Shown here: one piece after another, positions 59,822-64,000 of the stretch
How the letters are laid out: each line of letters opens with the position of its first letter
How positions within the stretch are numbered: position 1 is the first letter of the stretch
Notes under the pieces: model-generated
What the model saw: only the letters and a program-made list of their open reading frames with translations
Databases searched by the model: none
What the model was told of the DNA's origin: nothing
Made by a program: the position numbers and the translations under genes
Origin: Paludibaculum sp.
GTDB taxonomy: Bacteria; Acidobacteriota; Terriglobia; Bryobacterales; Bryobacteraceae
Assembly (NCBI GenBank): GCA_029973955.1
Contig: JARKQJ010000152.1
Location: 1 to 64,000 of the forward strand
Length of the DNA: 64,000 bases
Direction of reading: 5' to 3'

Positions 59822-60793
59822 ATGAGCGGAGAGCTGGCGATGACACGGCGGGAGTGGCTGGCGGGGGCAGGCCTGATGCTGGGGGCGCCGGCGAAGAAGG
59901 CGAAGTTTCGCTTCGGGCTGGCGACGTATGAGTGGGGCAAGGATTGGGACATTCCGGCGATTCTGAAGAACCTGACCACGGCGAAGGTGCACGCGGTGGA
60001 GTTGAAGACGGTGATCACGCAGCGGGACTTGAGCGCGCTGCGATATCCGCACGGCGTGGAACTGGACCTCCCGAAGAGCGCGCGGGCCGAGGTAAAGAAG
60101 CGGTTCAAAGACAGCCCGGTGGAGCTTGTGTCGCTGGCGACCAGCGAGCACTTTCCTTATTCGGACGGGGCCAAAGGCTGGGGCGCCATGGCGACGGTGG
60201 ACGGCGTGCGGTTGTACACGGAGAAGCACGGCAAGGCGCCCTACAACGGGGAGTCGCGGACGGAGGCGACGAGAGAAGCGGTGAAGGCGTTCCTGCAGTT
60301 GAGCCACGACGTGGGGTCGAAGTTCATCCGTGTGCTGCCGAACGACTGGCTGCCGGAGTTCCCGCACGAAAAGACGCTGGACAAGATCGCGGAAGATCTG
60401 AACGCCGTGGCCCAGACGGCGCGGGATCTGGGGCAGCAGATTGCGCTGGAAGCGCACACGGCCCCGGGCACGCTGCCGAACATGAAGTACGTGATGGACC
60501 GGGTGAAGGACAAGAAGGCGGTGGGGATCCGACTGAACTCGGAGCTGCGGAACACGGTGGATCCGAGCTTCGAGGAGCAATGGGAGATGGTGAAGGACGT
60601 CGCGTCACCGACGATGCACATTCACAACCTGAAGACGCCCGGGTACCCGTACCAGCGGGTGGTGCAGGCGATGGCGAAGGACGGCTGGGATGGGTGGGTG
60701 TTCCTGGAAGTGAGTGACAAGGTGGATGATCGCGTGGCGGCGCTGGCCGAACAGCGTGAGCTTTGGGAGAAACTGGTGGCCGCGGCGGTTTAA
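59822..60793 (+). CDS. Tat-exported sugar phosphate isomerase/epimerase-family protein (second copy)
   Basis: The 323-residue protein begins with TRREWLAGAGLMLGAP, a probable Tat signal, and then a TIM barrel parallel to the first copy: FGLATYEWGKDWD, KRFKDSPVELVSLAT, FIRVLPNDWLPEFPHEKT and IALEAHTAPGT. Against the first copy it has an extra segment (about residues 118-150; GWGAMATVDGVRLY) and replaces the ENHGS strand with EAHTA. The shared words show an old duplication with later divergence. It closes the operon, three nt from a convergent porin gene. Confidence 0.8.
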   Translation: MSGELAMTRREWLAGAGLMLGAPAKKAKFRFGLATYEWGKDWDIPAILKNLTTAKVHAVELKTVITQRDLSALRYPHGVELDLPKSARAEVKKRFKDSPVELVSLATSEHFPYSDGAKGWGAMATVDGVRLYTEKHGKAPYNGESRTEATREAVKAFLQLSHDVGSKFIRVLPNDWLPEFPHEKTLDKIAEDLNAVAQTARDLGQQIALEAHTAPGTLPNMKYVMDRVKDKKAVGIRLNSELRNTVDPSFEEQWEMVKDVASPTMHIHNLKTPGYPYQRVVQAMAKDGWDGWVFLEVSDKVDDRVAALAEQRELWEKLVAAAV

Positions 60794-60796
60794 CGT

Positions 60797-62389
60797 CTAC
60801 GGCAGGTTGTAGCGCAACTGGGTGATGAACTGGAAGGCGCTGGTAGAACCGAGGAGGCCGAGGCGAGCCCAGGGGCTGCGGCTGATCCAGGAGAGTTCGT
60901 TGTTCCACTGGACGGAGCCGCGGCGTTCGGTCTTGATGATGCGGTAGGCCCAGACGCCCGTCCACTCGGAGATGGCGCGGTTGTTGGAGTCGGGCGAGCC
61001 GGGGTAGCCGTAGCCGATGTAGGTGCGGCCATCGCGGTCGAGGAAGAAGCTGCGCGCGCTGTAGATGCCGCTGTAGTAGAGGGAGAGGGTGGCGTTGCGA
61101 GTGATGTTGTTTTCGATGCCGGCGACCCAGGAACCGGAGAGGATCGGGCTGATGGAGCCGTCGGGCTTAAAGGCGACATCGGGGACGAGGCCGCCGAGGT
61201 AGCGGCCAAGGCCGGCGCCATAGGCGCCCTGGAGGATGAGCTTGGCGGCCCCTAAGCGGATGCTGCCGTTGACGTTGCCGCCGCCGCCGAGTTGTTTGCC
61301 GGAGTGTGTGTAGGGTTGCAGGCTTTGGCGGAAGACGCGGAGGACGCCACCGGCATCGAGGTGAAAGCGGCCGCGATTGAAGGCGACGCGCGTGGTGAGG
61401 TCGGGCATGAGGTTGGGGGTGGTGAGCCCATCTCCGCCGGTGTTGAACTCGGATTGGATGTCGGCCGAGCAGCAGGCGGGGAGCTGGACCACGCCTGCGC
61501 GGCCAAGCTGTTGTTCGGGGTTCTCGAGGGAGTAGGCCCAATTGAAGGTTCGGGAAGGGCGCCAGGTGACGCGGACCTGGGGAATGCGGCCCCAGACCAT
61601 GCCGGCGAGGTAGTTGGTATCGACGGCCTGGGACATTTCGACGTCGGAAGGCCAGACGGAGATCTGGTCCCGCTGGGGAGTCATGAGGGAGAATGCCTGG
61701 CCGACGGCGAGAAGCCAGTTGTTGCTGTACTGGGCCTCGCCGAAGGCATGGCGGAGGCGGAGCCCGGCGCTGTGGCTGGTGACGGCGATATTGCCGGGGA
61801 CATCGCCATTGAAATCCATTTCGAAGTAGCCGGAGAGGCGGCGGAAGCGGGCGATTCCGTCGGGGAAGGGGGCGTCGGCGCGGATGGAGAGGCGGGAGGA
61901 GGAGGCGGAGAGGCGGGTCTCGGAGAGATTGCCTTCGGGGCGCGTTGGGAACGGGATGGCGCCGAAGTTGGTGCCCGGGCCGCCGCCGGCATTGACGGAG
62001 CGGTAGATGCCGGTGAGGCCGAAGTAGCCGCCGATGCGAAGCTGGGCGGCGCCGACTTCGATGGCGTTGCCTTCGGGCTTTTCGCCGGCGACTTCCTGGG
62101 TGGGATTGAAGATGCGACCCTGAGCGGAGGCGGGGGGCGTGGTGATGGCGGCGGCTTCGGGTGTTGGCTGGGCGGCTTTGGGTTCGAGGGCGGCGTTGAC
62201 GAGAGCTTTGAGTTCGGCGATCTGCTGGCGTTGGGATTGGAGCTGCTGTTCCTGGGCGCGAAGGAGGCGGTCCTGAGCCTCCAGGCGGTCCCGCAGGCTG
62301 GCAAGTTCGGCGGAGTTGGGGGCCTGGCCGCGGGCGGAGTGCGCGACAATCAGCAGGAATGCCACGGCCGTTGCCTGGATTCGGTTCAT
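60797..62389 (-). CDS. Porin-like outer-membrane protein with N-terminal coiled coil
   Basis: The 530-residue protein has a signal peptide (AFLLIVAHSARG) and a coiled coil (about residues 28-65; ASLRDRLEAQDRLLRAQEQQ). A Pro/Ala linker follows, then a long beta-barrel of alternating aromatic strands from about residue 110 to the C-terminal QFITQLRYNLP. The layout is like coiled-coil porins of the DcaP/OmpL type, which trimerise. The ATG at 62389 is preceded by GGGAGG; upstream codons in that frame have no membrane or barrel pattern. The substrate is unknown. Confidence 0.75.
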   Translation of the reverse strand: MNRIQATAVAFLLIVAHSARGQAPNSAELASLRDRLEAQDRLLRAQEQQLQSQRQQIAELKALVNAALEPKAAQPTPEAAAITTPPASAQGRIFNPTQEVAGEKPEGNAIEVGAAQLRIGGYFGLTGIYRSVNAGGGPGTNFGAIPFPTRPEGNLSETRLSASSSRLSIRADAPFPDGIARFRRLSGYFEMDFNGDVPGNIAVTSHSAGLRLRHAFGEAQYSNNWLLAVGQAFSLMTPQRDQISVWPSDVEMSQAVDTNYLAGMVWGRIPQVRVTWRPSRTFNWAYSLENPEQQLGRAGVVQLPACCSADIQSEFNTGGDGLTTPNLMPDLTTRVAFNRGRFHLDAGGVLRVFRQSLQPYTHSGKQLGGGGNVNGSIRLGAAKLILQGAYGAGLGRYLGGLVPDVAFKPDGSISPILSGSWVAGIENNITRNATLSLYYSGIYSARSFFLDRDGRTYIGYGYPGSPDSNNRAISEWTGVWAYRIIKTERRGSVQWNNELSWISRSPWARLGLLGSTSAFQFITQLRYNLP

Positions 62390-62484
62390 GACAGCCTCCC
62401 TTGGCGCGGAGGACGCGCCGAGCCCTTGTGTTTGAACCTGATCCCGGCAGGTTGCTGTATTCCAGGGTAACTTAGGCGGCTGGG

Positions 62485-63735
62485 CTATTCGTAGCGGAGG
62501 GCTTCGATGGGGTCGATGCGGGCGGCTTTGAGAGCCGGGTAGATGCCGAAGACCACCCCGACGAGCACGGAGACTCCGAAGGCGATGCCGACGGACGAGG
62601 TGGTGACCACTGTCTCCCATTCCGCCCATTTGGCGATGGCATGAGAGATGCCGAAGCCGACGCTGATGCCGAGCAGTCCTCCGCCGACCGAGATGAGGAC
62701 CGATTCGAGCAGGAACTGGCGGAGAATGTCGCGGCGGCGGGCGCCGATGGAGCGCCGGATGCCGATCTCGCGGGTCCTTTCGAGGACGGTGGCGAGAACG
62801 ATGTTCATGATGCCGATGCCACCGACGAGCAGCGAGATGGCGGCGATGGCCACCATGACATAGGTGAAGATCTTCTGGGTCTGCTGCTGCTGGGCAAGGA
62901 GGGCGGCGGGGATGGTGACGGTGAAGTCCTCGGTGTTGTGGTGGGTGGAGTTGAGAATGGCGGTGACGATCTTGGCGGCGTCGATACTGTCGGCGGCCGG
63001 CTTCAGGCGGATATCGACACCGTCAATGTCATCGCGCATCTCGCGCGAGCGGTCGAAGTAGCGGTATTCGAAGGTGGAATAAGGGACGTAGATGACGTTA
63101 TTGATGTCATGGGATCCGGCGCCTCCCGCGGCGGGGCTGGCGATGCGGGAGGAGAGGACGCCAACAACTTCAAGCCAGGTGTCGTTCACCTTGACGTGCT
63201 GGCCGACGGCGGAGCCGTAGCCGAGCATGGAGATCTTTGCCTTTTCCCCTAGCACGCAAACCGCCGTGCTCTGCTGTTCGTCCTCTTCGGAGAAGAAGGA
63301 GCCTTCGATGAGGCGGAGGCTGTGGATGGAGGCGTAGCCGGGGTTCACGCCATAGAGCTCGGGCACGTCGGCGGAGGGCTTGGGGATGACGCGCTGCGGG
63401 TGCATTGTCTTGCGCGGCGAAAGCACTTCCAGGGCTTCGAGGTTGGCGCGCACCACGCGGATGTCGCGTTCCGAGAGGCCGGGGGAGTTGCGGCGGCGCT
63501 GCTGAAGTTCCTCAGCGCTCATGGCGGGGCGCGACTCGATGAGGACGTTGCGCACGCCGAGCTGCTCGATGAAACGGAGCGATTCGACTTTGGCCCCCTC
63601 TCCAATGGCGAGCATGCCGATCACCGAGCCGACACCGAAGACGATGCCGAGGGCGGTGAGGAAGGTACGGGTCTTCTGGGCGCGGAGGTTGCCGAGGCTG
63701 ACGCCGATGTCGGAGAGGATGCGGGGCGTTCTCAT
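62485..63735 (-). CDS. MacB-type ABC transporter permease
   Basis: The 416-residue protein has an N-terminal helix (KTRTFLTALGIVFGVGSVIGM), a periplasmic MacB-PCD domain (about residues 50-275) and three C-terminal helices with NIVLATVLERTREIGIRRSIGAR and ARIDPIEALRYE. It shares the layout of the two permeases at 34-37 kb but has a different sequence. Its ATG overlaps the membrane fusion gene stop by 4 nt (ATGA). A downstream gap of 95 nt separates it from the porin gene. Confidence 0.88.
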   Translation of the reverse strand: MRTPRILSDIGVSLGNLRAQKTRTFLTALGIVFGVGSVIGMLAIGEGAKVESLRFIEQLGVRNVLIESRPAMSAEELQQRRRNSPGLSERDIRVVRANLEALEVLSPRKTMHPQRVIPKPSADVPELYGVNPGYASIHSLRLIEGSFFSEEDEQQSTAVCVLGEKAKISMLGYGSAVGQHVKVNDTWLEVVGVLSSRIASPAAGGAGSHDINNVIYVPYSTFEYRYFDRSREMRDDIDGVDIRLKPAADSIDAAKIVTAILNSTHHNTEDFTVTIPAALLAQQQQTQKIFTYVMVAIAAISLLVGGIGIMNIVLATVLERTREIGIRRSIGARRRDILRQFLLESVLISVGGGLLGISVGFGISHAIAKWAEWETVVTTSSVGIAFGVSVLVGVVFGIYPALKAARIDPIEALRYE

Positions 63736-64000
63736 GATCCCTTGAGCGCTTTCATGGCTCCGTTGGAGGATGTTCCGTCTTTCTTGCGGGAGATCTGATC
63801 GGGGCTGGTGAGGGCGATCAACTGGCCGGCGGAGAGGCCTTCCACCACCACCTGGCTTTCGCTGCGGCGAACCAGTTTGACGTCCTTGGGCGAGAACGAA
63901 CCATTGGAGTGGAGGTAGACGAAGGAGCGGCCATCGGACTCGAAGAGCGCCTGGGAGGGGATCCAAAGGGCATCCTTGAGGACCTGGGTGGTGACCAGGA
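63732..64000 (-). CDS. Membrane fusion protein (partial, runs off the window)
   Basis: The last 88 residues of an HlyD/MacA-type fusion protein are present: LKDALWIPSQALFESDGRSF resembles the beta-barrel domain, and RRSESQVVVEGLSAGQLIAL is the typical C-terminal membrane-proximal strand, ending MKALKGS. The rest lies beyond 64000. It overlaps the permease start by 4 nt, so it is part of the same operon. Confidence 0.8.
   Translation of the reverse strand, partial: LVTTQVLKDALWIPSQALFESDGRSFVYLHSNGSFSPKDVKLVRRSESQVVVEGLSAGQLIALTSPDQISRKKDGTSSNGAMKALKGS

Overview
The window looks like part of a chromosome from a soil-type member of Acidobacteriota, probably a Bryobacterales/Solibacter relative (inference). 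The pointers are high GC, an Oar-like TonB-dependent receptor, MacB-type ABC permeases, sulfatases, and Tat-exported Gfo/Idh/MocA oxidoreductases and sugar isomerases. No rRNA, IS element or CRISPR array was seen. No gene-free stretch exceeds about 300 bases; the longest gaps are broken genes or divergent promoter regions.

1-6.6 kb (minus strand): two TPR proteins, a class A penicillin-binding protein, a small membrane protein and a proline dehydrogenase.

6.8-20.6 kb (plus strand): a compact virion-structure cassette. In order it encodes a Lys-rich small protein (possible small terminase), large terminase, portal, scaffold, P22-fold coat protein, connector-type proteins, tail tube, tail chaperones, a very short tape-measure-like protein, two paralogous distal-tail proteins and a 1294-residue tail-tip protein. 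The tail chaperones are joined by a textbook -1 frameshift site (A AAA AAC plus stem-loop). The tip protein fuses a lambda gpL-like Cys-rich domain to a gpJ-like domain. I see no integrase, repressor, replication or lysis gene. This is the best candidate for an undescribed system: a domesticated, gene-transfer-agent-like particle with a P22-type head and lambda-type tail parts. An intact tRNA-Val(CAC) follows at 20621-20697.

20.7-34.1 kb: immediately after the tRNA the plus strand turns from G-rich to strongly C-rich whatever the gene direction, and returns to G-rich by about 32 kb. This suggests an inverted or inserted segment. It holds an orphan LytTR regulator, a sulfatase remnant, an esterase, a cytochrome/beta-propeller/TPR fusion, a Tat-exported TIM-barrel enzyme, a URO-D-like protein, an unusual protein with a degenerate receiver domain, a Gfo/Idh/MocA protein, and an FHS transporter-ROK kinase pair. 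A decayed carboxypeptidase-regulatory-like gene lies just beyond.

34.2-53.6 kb: an MFP/permease/permease ABC operon without an ATPase, an M20-family hydrolase, a coiled-coil secreted protein, an SGNH hydrolase-MFS pair, an NTF2-like protein and a sulfatase. Then comes an RND efflux operon (beta-propeller, TolC-like, MFP, RND) divergent from a two-component system, with five CTGAAA boxes between them.

53.6-64 kb: a promoter feeding an Oar-like TonB receptor and a tight isomerase-oxidoreductase-isomerase operon, probably for uptake and oxidation of an unknown sugar. After this come a coiled-coil porin and another MacB-type permease preceded by its membrane fusion partner, which is cut by the window edge.
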